Positions 55,388 through 64,000 of a stretch of 64,000 bases of DNA are shown one piece after another. The notes below the pieces were generated by a model. It had not been told where the DNA came from and ran no database searches. It saw nothing but the letters and a program-made list of their open reading frames with translations. The first letter of the stretch is position 1; every line of letters begins with the position of its first letter. The translations under genes and the position numbers were made by a program. Source of the stretch: Solobacterium sp. (GTDB lineage Bacteria; Bacillota_I; Bacilli_A; Erysipelotrichales; Erysipelotrichaceae); NCBI GenBank assembly GCA_017459725.1, contig JAFUCL010000034.1, forward strand, positions 1 to 64,000. Direction: 5' to 3'.

Positions 55388-55415
55388 GGAGGTTTTTATC
55401 GAGGCCTCTTTTTTG
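55388..55415 (+). terminator. Probable riboswitch-controlled terminator
   Basis: GGAGG...CCTCT hairpin followed by TTTTT between aptamer and ribU; stem short (5 bp). Confidence 0.6.
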
Positions 55416-55438
55416 TTGAGGCAGGAGGAGAAAACCAC

Positions 55439-56029
55439 ATGAAGAAGTTTGACGTTAAGACACTCGCTAAAATCGCTATTCTCGGAGCATTGTCATTTGT
55501 ACTGATGATGATCGAATTCCCGCTTCCTTTTATCCCGCCGTTCTACAAGCTGGATTTCAGTGAAGTTGCTGTGCTGCTGGGCGGATTTGCAATCGGCTGG
55601 CTGCCGGCTGTATGTATCGAAGCACTGAAGATTGTGCTGAATCTGCTGTTTACCGGTTCGTCGACTGCGTATGTCGGTGAGATTGCCAATTTCTGCATCG
55701 GCTGTGCATTCTGCATTCCCGCGTCTCTGATCTATGCACATGAAAAGTCCAGAAACAATGCCCTGAAGGGACTGGTGATCGGTACGCTCTGCATGTGCCT
55801 GGCAGGTCTCATTCTCAACTATGCAGTGTTGCTGCCGGCTTATTCATACTTCTATAAGATGCCGATGGATGCACTGATCGGTATGGGTTCCGCACTGATT
55901 CCGCTGATTACCAACAGGCTGACATTTGTGCTGTTTGCGACCACACCGTTTAACCTCATCAAGGGTATTCTGGTGGGACTCGTTACGTTCCTGCTGTATA
56001 AGCACGTATCGCCGCTTCTTCATAAATGA
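55439..56029 (+). CDS. ribU: Riboflavin ECF transporter S component RibU
   Basis: Membrane substrate-binding subunit for riboflavin uptake, used with the shared EcfAA'T module encoded elsewhere. 196 aa, six hydrophobic helices. KLDFSEVAVLLGGFAIGWLPA is characteristic. AGGAGG precedes ATG 55439. Control by the FMN riboswitch settles the substrate. No rib biosynthesis genes are adjacent. Confidence 0.95.
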   Translation: MKKFDVKTLAKIAILGALSFVLMMIEFPLPFIPPFYKLDFSEVAVLLGGFAIGWLPAVCIEALKIVLNLLFTGSSTAYVGEIANFCIGCAFCIPASLIYAHEKSRNNALKGLVIGTLCMCLAGLILNYAVLLPAYSYFYKMPMDALIGMGSALIPLITNRLTFVLFATTPFNLIKGILVGLVTFLLYKHVSPLLHK

Positions 56030-56071
56030 TTCCGGGATGGGTCTGTAACTGACTTCATTTCCGGTATCGTA

Positions 56072-56080
56072 TGTTATAAT
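56072..56080 (+). promoter_or_regulatory. Promoter of the 56107-cmk-der unit
   Basis: Extended -10 TGTTATAAT; leader about 20 nt with ATGGAG. Confidence 0.6.
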
Positions 56081-56106
56081 GTTTTGGTTAATGGAGAAAT
56101 CAGATT

Positions 56107-57081
56107 ATGACCAGATATTCACGGACTTCAAAGTATGAAGATTTACGCAATAAACTCCAGAATGACAATGAGGGTGAAATTTCCACACCCAGTCTTTCTG
56201 CATTTGAAAAACGGCTGAACAGCATCAATGCCAATAATTTCAAGGCACCCTCATCATATACAGAGGATGATCACGATCCCATCCATGCAAGACGGCGGGA
56301 ATATACGGAACAGCCGAAGCAGACTTCATTTGTCCAGGAAAAGGATGATGAAGACAGTGTTTCACTGAATACGCTGCCCCGTACGGATCACTTCGGAAGT
56401 GATTTCAGAAATGAATATCTGGATGAATACATTGATGAAGTCAGAAAGTACAATGCGGACAAAGGCTATGCATACAGCACTGATCCGCGTCTGAATATTC
56501 TGCACAGCATTCAGAACAACCAGAAGAAGACACCGCCCACCAAACCGTATCCGGATGAAGACAACCGTGTTACCACGGAGATTCCTTCTATGTCGGGACT
56601 GCAGGGCAGATTCGGCCGTCAGGAAGATACCAGACAGAACGTCAGGGAACGCAAAGAAGAGACGGCGGATATTCCGTTCTTCAGCAATGAACGTGCTAAA
56701 ACCCAGGATTTCCCGTCCGTTGATCTGCCGGAGGAAGATACATATCACACCGGTACGATGACGAAAGAGGATATTGCGGCGGAAGTGCAGAATCTGATCC
56801 GTGAGCAGAATCCCGATACGGCACCCGATTTTGAAAAAACGGATGATCGTGAACTGAACTATCACTTCGCAGCTGAAAGAAATGCCAGACAGCAGCTTCT
56901 TAACGAAACATCACAGATGCGGGCACAGCTCGATGACTATGAAGACAATCTGTCCGAAGTCAACGATAAGATGAAGCGCACCAACCAGACACTGAATATT
57001 ATTCTGATTGTACTGATTGTCGCTCTCGGTGCCGTGCTTGCGGTTGTACTGTACTGGATTATCAGTCTGAAAGGATTCTGA
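56107..57081 (+). CDS. Tail-anchored protein of unknown function
   Basis: 324 aa. Long hydrophilic, largely disordered cytoplasmic part opens with a basic-acidic TRYSRTSKYEDLRNKL. It has a short coiled coil at about 260-295 (LLNETSQMRAQLDDYEDNL...) and a single C-terminal transmembrane segment (about 297-320) ending SLKGF. No signal peptide. Two nt before cmk, so same operon. Topology resembles division or wall scaffold proteins, but I recognise no family. Confidence 0.78.
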   Translation: MTRYSRTSKYEDLRNKLQNDNEGEISTPSLSAFEKRLNSINANNFKAPSSYTEDDHDPIHARRREYTEQPKQTSFVQEKDDEDSVSLNTLPRTDHFGSDFRNEYLDEYIDEVRKYNADKGYAYSTDPRLNILHSIQNNQKKTPPTKPYPDEDNRVTTEIPSMSGLQGRFGRQEDTRQNVRERKEETADIPFFSNERAKTQDFPSVDLPEEDTYHTGTMTKEDIAAEVQNLIREQNPDTAPDFEKTDDRELNYHFAAERNARQQLLNETSQMRAQLDDYEDNLSEVNDKMKRTNQTLNIILIVLIVALGAVLAVVLYWIISLKGF

Positions 57082-57083
57082 GT

Positions 57084-57752
57084 ATGAAGAAGATCAATAT
57101 TGCAATAGACGGCCCCAGTGCTGCAGGCAAGAGCACGGTTTCCAAAAGAGTGGCAGCTGCCCTGGGATATGTGCATCTTGATACAGGTGCCATGTACCGC
57201 AGCACAGCATGCAAGGCTCTGAGATGCGGAATTGCGCTTGATGATGAGCAGGCTGTCTGTGAAATGCTGAAAAATACCGAGATCGTGCTGACACCGGACG
57301 GCAAAGTATTGCTTGACGGAGAGGATGTTACATCCGCAATCCGCGAAGACGCTGTCAGTATGGCTGCCAGCAATGTTTCCAAGCATCCGCAGGTCAGAAG
57401 TGATCTCGTAGCCCGTCAGCAGAAGATGGCAGAGGACAAGGGATTTGTCATGGACGGCCGTGATATCGGTACGGTTGTGCTGAAGGATGCCGAACTGAAA
57501 ATCTATCTGACTGCCTCCGTTGAAGCAAGAGCACAGCGCAGATATGACCAGAATGCCAGAGCAGGACTGGAACTGCAGCCGCTGGAAACAATCATGAAAG
57601 AGATTGCGGAACGTGATTATCAGGATATGCACCGTGAGGTATCACCGCTGCGCAAAGCAGATGATGCCATTGAGATTGATTCTTCCAATATGACCATTGA
57701 AGAAGAAGTTGATCAGATCCTGAAGCTTGCAGAGTCAAGGATGGAAGGGTGA
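57084..57752 (+). CDS. cmk: Cytidylate kinase
   Basis: Phosphorylates CMP/dCMP. P-loop [24 protein letters not shown], and [11 protein letters not shown] motifs. 222 aa. cmk-der adjacency is common in Bacillota. The start follows the upstream stop by 2 nt. Confidence 0.96.
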   Translation: MKKINIAIDGPSAAGKSTVSKRVAAALGYVHLDTGAMYRSTACKALRCGIALDDEQAVCEMLKNTEIVLTPDGKVLLDGEDVTSAIREDAVSMAASNVSKHPQVRSDLVARQQKMAEDKGFVMDGRDIGTVVLKDAELKIYLTASVEARAQRRYDQNARAGLELQPLETIMKEIAERDYQDMHREVSPLRKADDAIEIDSSNMTIEEEVDQILKLAESRMEG

Positions 57753-57756
57753 TACT

Positions 57757-59070
57757 GTGAGTTACGGAATTATCGCAATCGTTGGCAGGCCGAATGTCGG
57801 CAAGTCAACGATTTTTAACAGAATGGCCGGTGAGAGGCTTTCCATTGTGGAAGATACACCGGGTGTGACAAGAGACAGACTCTATGCAAAGTGTGCATGG
57901 CTGGACAAGGATCTGCGTCTGATTGACACCGGCGGTATTCAGCTGGCTGATCAGCCGTACCAGGAAGAGATCCGTGCGCAGGTGCAGATTGCCGTGGAAG
58001 AAGCAGATGTTATTCTGTTCCTTACCAGTGCCAAGACCGGTGTAACAGATGACGATCAGTATATTGCCGGTATTCTGCAGCGTTCAGGCAAACCGGTTGT
58101 GCTTGGAGTCAATATGGTTGATGACCAGGATAAACTGGCTGCCATATATGAATTCTATGCGCTTGGTGTCGGTGATCCGATTGCCTGCAGCGGCGTGCAC
58201 GGTATCGGTATCGGTGATCTGCTGGACGCATGTGTTGCGGCAATTCCCGAAAAGCCGGCGGTTGAAGAAGAAGCAGGCATCCGCATCGCTGTCATCGGCG
58301 AACCGAATGTCGGCAAATCCTCCCTTGTAAATGCAATCCTCGGTGAACAGCGTGCCATTGTTTCCAATGAACAGGGCACAACCCGTGATGCCGTGGATAC
58401 TCCGTTTGAGTATGAAGGCAGACCGTATGTCATTGTGGATACGGCCGGTATACGTAAACGGGGAAGGGTGTTTGAATCGGTAGAGAAGTATTCGGTTTTA
58501 AGAGCCATGGCTGCCATTGAACGCTCGGATGTGGCACTGTTTGTCATTGATGCGGAAGCAGGTATACGTGAGCAGGACAAGCATGTGGCAGGATATGCCA
58601 ATGATGCCGGCAAACCGATTATCATCGTCGTCAACAAGTGGGATGCCATTGAGAAGGATGAGCATACCATGGTGACATATACGGAAAAGATCCGGAATGA
58701 GTTTGCTTATCTCTCGTATGCGCCGGTTATGTTTGTATCTGCCAAGACGGGTCAGCGTGTGAATACGATTCTGGACAGGGTAAACATGGTCTATGAGAAT
58801 GCCTGCCGCAGGATTGCGACCAACGTTCTCAATGAAGTGATTGCGGATACCCAGATGACCACACCGGCTCCTGCCCGCAACGGCAAGCGTCTGCGCATCT
58901 ACTATGCAACACAGGTAGGGGTGAATCCGCCGAAGTTCATGCTGTCGGTGAATGATCCCAAGCTGATGCATTTCTCATACCAGCGTTTCCTGGAAAACCA
59001 GCTGCGAGCGGCATTTGACTTCGAAGGCACACCGATCCAGATTGTCACCAGAAAGAAAATCAGTGAATGA
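57757..59070 (+). CDS. der: GTPase Der (EngA)
   Basis: Tandem-GTPase 50S assembly factor. G1 motifs GRPNVGKST and [10 protein letters not shown]3 DTGG and DTAG, G4 NMVD and NKWD, then the C-terminal KH-like domain. 437 aa. GTG start 57757, with GGAAGGGTGAT just upstream; the in-frame TTG within cmk is rejected. Confidence 0.96.
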   Translation: MSYGIIAIVGRPNVGKSTIFNRMAGERLSIVEDTPGVTRDRLYAKCAWLDKDLRLIDTGGIQLADQPYQEEIRAQVQIAVEEADVILFLTSAKTGVTDDDQYIAGILQRSGKPVVLGVNMVDDQDKLAAIYEFYALGVGDPIACSGVHGIGIGDLLDACVAAIPEKPAVEEEAGIRIAVIGEPNVGKSSLVNAILGEQRAIVSNEQGTTRDAVDTPFEYEGRPYVIVDTAGIRKRGRVFESVEKYSVLRAMAAIERSDVALFVIDAEAGIREQDKHVAGYANDAGKPIIIVVNKWDAIEKDEHTMVTYTEKIRNEFAYLSYAPVMFVSAKTGQRVNTILDRVNMVYENACRRIATNVLNEVIADTQMTTPAPARNGKRLRIYYATQVGVNPPKFMLSVNDPKLMHFSYQRFLENQLRAAFDFEGTPIQIVTRKKISE

Positions 59071-59071
59071 G

Positions 59072-59098
59072 TAAAGGGCTGCTTCGGCAGCCTTTTGT
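59072..59098 (+). terminator. der terminator
   Basis: AAGGGCTGC-TTCG-GCAGCCTTTT. Confidence 0.9.
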
Positions 59099-59105
59099 TA
59101 TGGGC

Positions 59106-59134
59106 AAAAAGAAAAGCTGCTTTTCAGCAGCTCT
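59106..59134 (-). terminator. PBP gene terminator
   Basis: Minus strand AGCTGC-TGAAAA-GCAGCT followed by TTTCTTTTT. Confidence 0.85.
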
Positions 59135-59141
59135 TCAGGTG

Positions 59142-61859
59142 TTATTCGTTCTCGTGGAAGACGCCGTTTTCATCCCACCAGCCGTTGTCCCAGTTCGGTT
59201 CTGCGACCGGTTTGTATGCTGCAACCGTACATGCATTCTGTTCGGTTCCGGAAACACCGCCGCATACTCTGACTTCACCCCAGAGGTCAGCAACCCAACC
59301 CTGGAAGTATCCGGTTTCACTGCCGATTTCACCGGCCTCATAACCGTCTGTATAGACATGTGCGTAGTAGTATTTTCCTTCAGCACCGCGCAGCCAGTTC
59401 AAATCAACAATACATGCTCCCCATTCATCAATGTTGTTTCCCCATTGATCGTGCAGGGATATGTTCTTCGAACCGCCGGCACATGTACTGTCATTGGAAC
59501 CCCAGGAAACAGTCATATTGCCGTACTGGTCATAGGTAGCCGCAAGACCGAAGGAGGAGCTTTCGCTTTCCATTTCCGCTCTGATCTTGTTGTAGTCCGC
59601 AGCGCTGACAAGCGGCTGTGATTCAAGTCCTGCTTTGGATACTTCGGAAGTGATTCCGGCTCCGCCCGGCATCCAGTTCTCTACCTGAACATGCGGGAAG
59701 GAACCGTATACATATGTGGATTCAACCACATCGGCAGGTTTCTGCACACCCTGAGGGAGATCACCGTTCATGGTAGCTTCCTCAATATCAAGCAGGAGCT
59801 TATTGATGTTGCCCGGAATCTGCAGGCGTTCCTTCGCACTGGTGAAGTAGGTCTGCTTATCTGCGACGGCCATATCATAGCCGACCCATACTGCATTGGT
59901 GTAATGGCTGGTACTGGATACCATCCATTTGTCTTTCATTGCACCTTCGGGAATACCGTAGGACAGACCGTCTTTGCCCCAGTCGGTTGTACCGGTCTTG
60001 GCATAGACAGGGTAATCACGTTTGAGTATCTGCATCCAGTTGAAGTAAGGACCGCTGACGTTGTTTTCCATCAGCTGGCAGGTCAGATAGGCACTTCCCG
60101 AACTGAGCACTTTCTTGTTCTGGTTCTGCGGATAGTATTCCGTACCGTCCGTCATAACGATCTTGGAAACCGTATGCGGCTCATTGTACACACCGCCGTT
60201 GATAATCATGGCGTGGGCACCGGCCAGTTCCTTTACGGTTGTCTCGAACCAGGTACCGCCGATGGCAAAGCTGAGATGGAAGTTGTCATTGGTGATACGG
60301 CTGAAACCGATGTTCTGCATGTATGAGACAACTTTTTCTTTGCCGACCTTGTCGACGACACGCTGCAGTGTGAGAATAGCCGGAATATTCAGGGAGTAGG
60401 CAACTGCATCCTTCAGCTTGATATCGCCCGCATATTTGCCGGTCGCATTGACCAGCACCATACTCTCCATAGGATAGGTGATCGGTTTGTCGATCAGGAT
60501 TTCATCCATGGAATAGCCCAGATGTTCAAAGGCAAGGGCATAGGAGAGCACCGGTTTGACAGAGGAACCAGGCTGTTTGTAGTTCATGGTAGCACGGTTC
60601 AGCAGACGGGCACCGTCATAGTTGCGGCCGCCGCCGATACCGACAATGGCACCGTTGCGGTTGTCCATTGCAATCATAGCTGTCTGCATCAGTTCATCCG
60701 GGAACGGAATGTCGCGTTCATCACGCTGGATGGCATCGATTTCCGACTGGATCGTCTGATTCAGATATGTATAGATTTCCATACCGCGGAAGGAAGGATC
60801 TGCACCGGTCAGAGCCTGTGCTTCTTCGATTGCCGCATCAATATAGGACTGGTATTCGGAATCTTCAGCTATGTCACGGTTCTCACCGACCAGAAGGTCT
60901 TCAACTTTAACAGCCTGGGCCAGAATCTTTTCTTCTTCGGTGATATATCCGTGGTAGTTCATCATGCGCAGAACTTCGTTGCGCCGTTCTGTCGCTGCAT
61001 CAAGGTAATAGTAGGGGTTGTAGCCGTTCGGCAGGTTGATGATACCCGCCAGCATGGCTGATTCCGGAAGATTGAGGGCATTGCAGTCCTTTCCGAAATA
61101 ATAGAGGGAAGCTTTCTGAACACCGCGGACATGACCGCCGAAGTTCAGTCTGTTCATATACAGCTGGAATATTTCTTTCTTGTTCAGCAGCTGTTCCAGT
61201 TTAATGGCCAGCCAGATCTGCTGTACTTTATAATCAATGCTTTTCTTGCGCTCAACCGAGGAGTCGCCGGCATCGGTGGTAAAGTAGGTATTCTTGACCA
61301 GCTGCATCGTAAATGTTGAACCGCCCTGACCGAAGTCATGGTTCTTCAGGTTTTCAATCGCCGCTTTGGTAAAGCGGGGGATATCAAAACCGAAATGACT
61401 GAAGAAGCGGGAATCCTCGATGGACAGGAAGGCATCAACCAGACTTTCCGGACAGCTGTCATACGTGATATTCTCACGCAGATAGACGCCGATTTCCGTA
61501 ATCATGTTTCCCTGATCATCGTAGATCCTTGAGGATTCCTCACTGATAAAGTCAGATACCTTAAGCTCGGGGGCATCTTTCAGCATACCGTTTACGATAT
61601 TGAGACCGACTGCGCCGACCGCGATCATCGCAACCAGCAGCAGAACCACAATCGTCGTACGGACCTTCAGCCAGAAGTATCTGCGCCGTGCTTTCTTGGC
61701 AGCCTTTTCACGCTTGTATGTTTCACTGGGATCCTCGTGTACGATGTTGTATACCTTGGTTTCCTCGCCCTTGAGAGCAGTGGTGTTATGAGGCACCGCA
61801 TGTTCCACAGGCTGTTTCAGTTTTTTTGTTTGTTCATTCAGCTTGTCTTTTTCTTCCAT
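59142..61859 (-). CDS. Class A penicillin-binding protein with Cys-containing C-terminal domain
   Basis: Bifunctional peptidoglycan synthase, 905 aa. Cytoplasmic head, transmembrane segment at about 65-90, GT51 glycosyltransferase (EDSRFFSHFGFD, GGSTFTMQLVKN), then transpeptidase with catalytic SSVK in KQPGSSVKPVL, SLN and KTGTT. Beyond about residue 750 lies an extra domain rich in Trp, Tyr and Gly with four Cys (793, 816, 866, 877), part of it FN3-like (GNMTVSWGSN). GGAGAG precedes the ATG. PBP1A/2A group. Confidence 0.93.
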   Translation of the reverse strand: MEEKDKLNEQTKKLKQPVEHAVPHNTTALKGEETKVYNIVHEDPSETYKREKAAKKARRRYFWLKVRTTIVVLLLVAMIAVGAVGLNIVNGMLKDAPELKVSDFISEESSRIYDDQGNMITEIGVYLRENITYDSCPESLVDAFLSIEDSRFFSHFGFDIPRFTKAAIENLKNHDFGQGGSTFTMQLVKNTYFTTDAGDSSVERKKSIDYKVQQIWLAIKLEQLLNKKEIFQLYMNRLNFGGHVRGVQKASLYYFGKDCNALNLPESAMLAGIINLPNGYNPYYYLDAATERRNEVLRMMNYHGYITEEEKILAQAVKVEDLLVGENRDIAEDSEYQSYIDAAIEEAQALTGADPSFRGMEIYTYLNQTIQSEIDAIQRDERDIPFPDELMQTAMIAMDNRNGAIVGIGGGRNYDGARLLNRATMNYKQPGSSVKPVLSYALAFEHLGYSMDEILIDKPITYPMESMVLVNATGKYAGDIKLKDAVAYSLNIPAILTLQRVVDKVGKEKVVSYMQNIGFSRITNDNFHLSFAIGGTWFETTVKELAGAHAMIINGGVYNEPHTVSKIVMTDGTEYYPQNQNKKVLSSGSAYLTCQLMENNVSGPYFNWMQILKRDYPVYAKTGTTDWGKDGLSYGIPEGAMKDKWMVSSTSHYTNAVWVGYDMAVADKQTYFTSAKERLQIPGNINKLLLDIEEATMNGDLPQGVQKPADVVESTYVYGSFPHVQVENWMPGGAGITSEVSKAGLESQPLVSAADYNKIRAEMESESSSFGLAATYDQYGNMTVSWGSNDSTCAGGSKNISLHDQWGNNIDEWGACIVDLNWLRGAEGKYYYAHVYTDGYEAGEIGSETGYFQGWVADLWGEVRVCGGVSGTEQNACTVAAYKPVAEPNWDNGWWDENGVFHENE

Positions 61860-61882
61860 AATTCACTCTCCGCAGAATGCCA

Positions 61883-61902
61883 CAATATATTACCATATAT
61901 TG
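61883..61902. promoter_or_regulatory. Inverted repeat over the PBP promoter
   Basis: CAATATAT-TACC-ATATATTG, perfect 8-bp arms with a 4-nt spacer, covering the minus-strand extended -10. Could be an operator. Confidence 0.4.
61887..61895 (-). promoter_or_regulatory. PBP gene promoter
   Basis: Minus strand extended -10 TGGTAATAT; leader about 20 nt. Confidence 0.5.
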
Positions 61903-62012
61903 GCCGGAAATCCTATTGTTTGAACCGTACAGACAGATTATTAAGAATAATAACTGCCCTGATATCTTATGGGATGATAAGGGGAAAAGCAGAATCCGCA
62001 CTGTGCCATTCA

Positions 62013-62021
62013 TGATAAAAT
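62013..62021 (+). promoter_or_regulatory. dnaE promoter placed for a leaderless mRNA
   Basis: Extended -10 TGATAAAAT; hexamer ends 6 nt before the dnaE ATG and no Shine-Dalgarno is present, the same geometry as ybeY. Confidence 0.6.
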
Positions 62022-62027
62022 GTCTGT

Positions 62028-64000
62028 ATGACAGTTCATCTGCATGTCCGGAGTGCCAATTCACTCCTTGAAAGCACGGTCAGAATCAATGAATACACTG
62101 CATATGCTGCCAAACAGGGTGCTGTATATGCGGCTTTGACCGATCACAATGTGCTGCACGGTGCTGCAGCTTTTCTGCATGCCTGCCGCAGTAACGGACT
62201 AAAACCCATCATCGGCATGGAAACGGACTGTATGTATCACGATCAGATCATACCGTTTCTTCTGCTGGCCAAGGACAATGCCGGATACCGGGAACTGATT
62301 CGTCTCAGCAGTCTGATCAATGACGGCCGCGGATACTGCCTCATGGAAGAGATGAAACAGTATTCTTCGCACTGCTTTATCATCGCTTACGGTGAAGGCG
62401 GCTGGTTTGACAGTGAGCTGATTGCGGAAGATGCCGGTGCTGTGGCAGAGAAGATCCGTATCATGCGCAGTGAACTGGGCGAATTTGATGTTGCACTGTC
62501 GTATCAGGAAGCTTCGTTGTGGAAAATGAAGAATGATCTGCTGCGGCGTATCTGTGCAAGACTCTCCGTGCATACCTGTGCACTGAATAAAATCTATTAT
62601 TTAAAGAAGGAAGATGCGGCTGCTTACCGTATTGTCTGCGGAATCCGCACCCAGAAGACCCTGCAGGATCAGACCCTGCCGAAAGTAACCGGACGGTATT
62701 ACCTGACCAATGAAGAGATGGCATCCCTGTATACGGAAGAAGATCTGCGCCGTACGGATGAGATTGCGGAAGGGTGTCTCGCTGACTTTGAACTGACGCC
62801 GACATCACTGCCTGCTTTTCCCGTTCCTTCAGAGCTCACCAGTGAACAGTACCTGACCCAGCTGTGCCTTGCAGGATTACGCAAACGCACCGGCGGACAT
62901 CCATCGGCTGCGTATGCGTCCAGGCTGAAATACGAGCTCTCCGTGATTGCCCAGATGCACTTTGAGGACTATTTCCTTATTGTGTATGACTTTATCCGCT
63001 ATGCCCGCACAAAGGATATCTATATCGGACCGGGCAGAGGCAGTGCGGCCGGTTCGCTGGTGGCATACTGTCTCGGCATTACGCAGGTGGATCCTTTGAA
63101 ATACCATCTGCTGTTTGAACGTTTCCTGAATCCCGAACGTGTCTCCATGCCGGATATTGATACCGATATCCCCGACAACCGCCGCCAGGAGGTTATTTCA
63201 TACGTATATGAGAAGTACGGTGAAGACCATGTGGCCAATATCGTGACGTTCGGAACGCTTGGCGCAAGACAGGTGATCCGTGATGTCGGCAAGGTGATGA
63301 ATATACCGCAGAGAGACATTGATCTTCTCAGCAAGACCATTCCCGCCGCACCCGGCATGACGCTGGCAGCTGCCATGAAGCAGAGCACGAGACTCCGTGA
63401 GCTCGTGAATGCCGAACCGAAATACAAAACGCTGTTTGAGGAATCCATGAAGCTGGAAGGTCTGCCAAGACACGCCTCCGTGCATGCGGCAGGCATTGCC
63501 CTGAGCCGTCTGCCTCTGCAAGACATCATCCCGACCATGCGTCTGAATGAAGGCATACGCACAAGCCAGTTCACGGCGGAATACCTGGAAGAGCGCGGTC
63601 TTATCAAGATGGATTTCCTTGGTCTGCGCAATCTGACGATCATTGATGATATTGTCACCCAGATCAAAGCGGAGAATCCGGAATTCCAGATCATGGCAAT
63701 TCCCCTGGATGACAGGGAAACATACCGTGTCTTTGAACAGTGCGATACAACCGGTATATTCCAGTTTGAGTCTGAAGGTATGAAGAACCTGATCCGGAAG
63801 ATGAAGCCATCATGTTTTGAAGATGTCGTTGCTGCACTGGCATTGTTCCGTCCTGCCTCCATGGAGAGCATTCCGCTCTATCTTGAAAACAAAGCAAACC
63901 CCGCTGCCATCAAGTATCCGGCAGAGGTGCTGAAACCGGTTCTTGCGGAAACATACGGTGTGATGGTGTATCAGGAACAGGCTATGATCACGGCCGAACT
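62028..64000 (+). CDS. dnaE: DNA polymerase III alpha subunit DnaE (partial, cut by window end)
   Basis: Replicative polymerase; in Bacillota DnaE extends primers beside PolC. Only the first 657 residues lie in the window. The PHP domain opens MTVHLHVRSANSLLE with LTDHNVLHG. The polymerase active site has GPGRGSAAGSLVAYCLG, two catalytic Asp in MPDIDTDIPDNRR (usual PDIDxDF, here Ile for Phe) and the third in KMDFLGLRNL. The ATG fits the B. subtilis DnaE start. No ribosome site precedes it. Confidence 0.95.
   Translation, partial: MTVHLHVRSANSLLESTVRINEYTAYAAKQGAVYAALTDHNVLHGAAAFLHACRSNGLKPIIGMETDCMYHDQIIPFLLLAKDNAGYRELIRLSSLINDGRGYCLMEEMKQYSSHCFIIAYGEGGWFDSELIAEDAGAVAEKIRIMRSELGEFDVALSYQEASLWKMKNDLLRRICARLSVHTCALNKIYYLKKEDAAAYRIVCGIRTQKTLQDQTLPKVTGRYYLTNEEMASLYTEEDLRRTDEIAEGCLADFELTPTSLPAFPVPSELTSEQYLTQLCLAGLRKRTGGHPSAAYASRLKYELSVIAQMHFEDYFLIVYDFIRYARTKDIYIGPGRGSAAGSLVAYCLGITQVDPLKYHLLFERFLNPERVSMPDIDTDIPDNRRQEVISYVYEKYGEDHVANIVTFGTLGARQVIRDVGKVMNIPQRDIDLLSKTIPAAPGMTLAAAMKQSTRLRELVNAEPKYKTLFEESMKLEGLPRHASVHAAGIALSRLPLQDIIPTMRLNEGIRTSQFTAEYLEERGLIKMDFLGLRNLTIIDDIVTQIKAENPEFQIMAIPLDDRETYRVFEQCDTTGIFQFESEGMKNLIRKMKPSCFEDVVAALALFRPASMESIPLYLENKANPAAIKYPAEVLKPVLAETYGVMVYQEQAMITAE

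Overview
The window is a dense stretch of bacterial chromosome made of core (housekeeping) genes, with 64 protein-coding genes supported here. It contains no rRNA or tRNA genes, no CRISPR array, no insertion sequence and no prophage. Gene content and order point to a low- to mid-GC Gram-positive of the Bacillota. The blocks ezrA-cysteine desulfurase-thiI, rsmE-mtaB, rpsU, phoH-ybeY-dgkA-cdd-era-recO-glyS-dnaG-rpoD-trmK, murC-DUF948-ccpA, murJ-rsuA, ispH-DEAD helicase-nfo-ispG, rpmG-MBL-comG and cmk-der match the Bacillus subtilis neighbourhood from memory. Single-chain glycyl-tRNA synthetase, a superoxide reductase, a T-box before tyrS, an FMN riboswitch before ribU and the MEP enzymes IspG/IspH suggest an anaerobe of the Erysipelotrichia type. 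That lineage is inference only.

Layout. 1-5.3 kb: rpsD (minus) and the ezrA-desulfurase-thiI operon. 5.3-7.8 kb: a divergent pair of unusual phosphatase-like proteins (a metallophosphoesterase with altered motifs and a HAD-fold protein that has lost its catalytic residues), then a class-I glutamine amidotransferase-like hydrolase. 7.9-21.6 kb: tRNA/rRNA modification, MurE, DeoC, bS21, then the PhoH-YbeY-DgkA-Cdd-Era-RecO run and the GlyS-DnaG-RpoD-TrmK run. 21.6-26.2 kb: rpsT, fmt, lepA, hemW, rpsO. 26.3-31.2 kb: an ABC transporter with a very large coiled-coil permease, and a superoxide reductase. 31.3-40.2 kb: pnp, trmB, a lipoprotein, an unknown linear-motif protein, murC, a DUF948/LEA-like pair and ccpA. 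40.2-49.9 kb: T-box/tyrS, lipoprotein, murJ, rsuA, isoprenoid genes ispH/ispG, DEAD-box helicase, nfo, rpmG, MBL hydrolase. 49.9-53.4 kb: complete comG competence-pilus operon on the minus strand. 53.5-64 kb: efp, two unknown membrane proteins, FMN riboswitch/ribU, cmk, der, a class A PBP (minus) and the start of dnaE, cut by the window edge.

Expression signals are unusually readable. Many transcription units end in GC-rich hairpins with U tracts, several of them built across the stop codon. Many promoters carry an extended -10 (TGnTAnnnT) with very short leaders. Two genes (ybeY and dnaE) have the -10 hexamer ending exactly 6 nt before the ATG and no Shine-Dalgarno sequence, as expected of leaderless mRNAs. 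No gap between genes exceeds 300 bases; the three longest (upstream of ezrA/rpsD, tyrS and ribU) hold promoters and structured leaders.

I found no clear multi-gene defence or biosynthetic system of an undescribed type. The best leads are the HAD pseudo-phosphatase with its divergent metallophosphoesterase neighbour, the leaderless promoters, an RpoD with a 105-residue N-terminal extension and an internal start site, an EF-P with a non-canonical active loop, a PBP with a four-cysteine C-terminal domain, and an unknown protein with a repeated ISPxxG linear motif.
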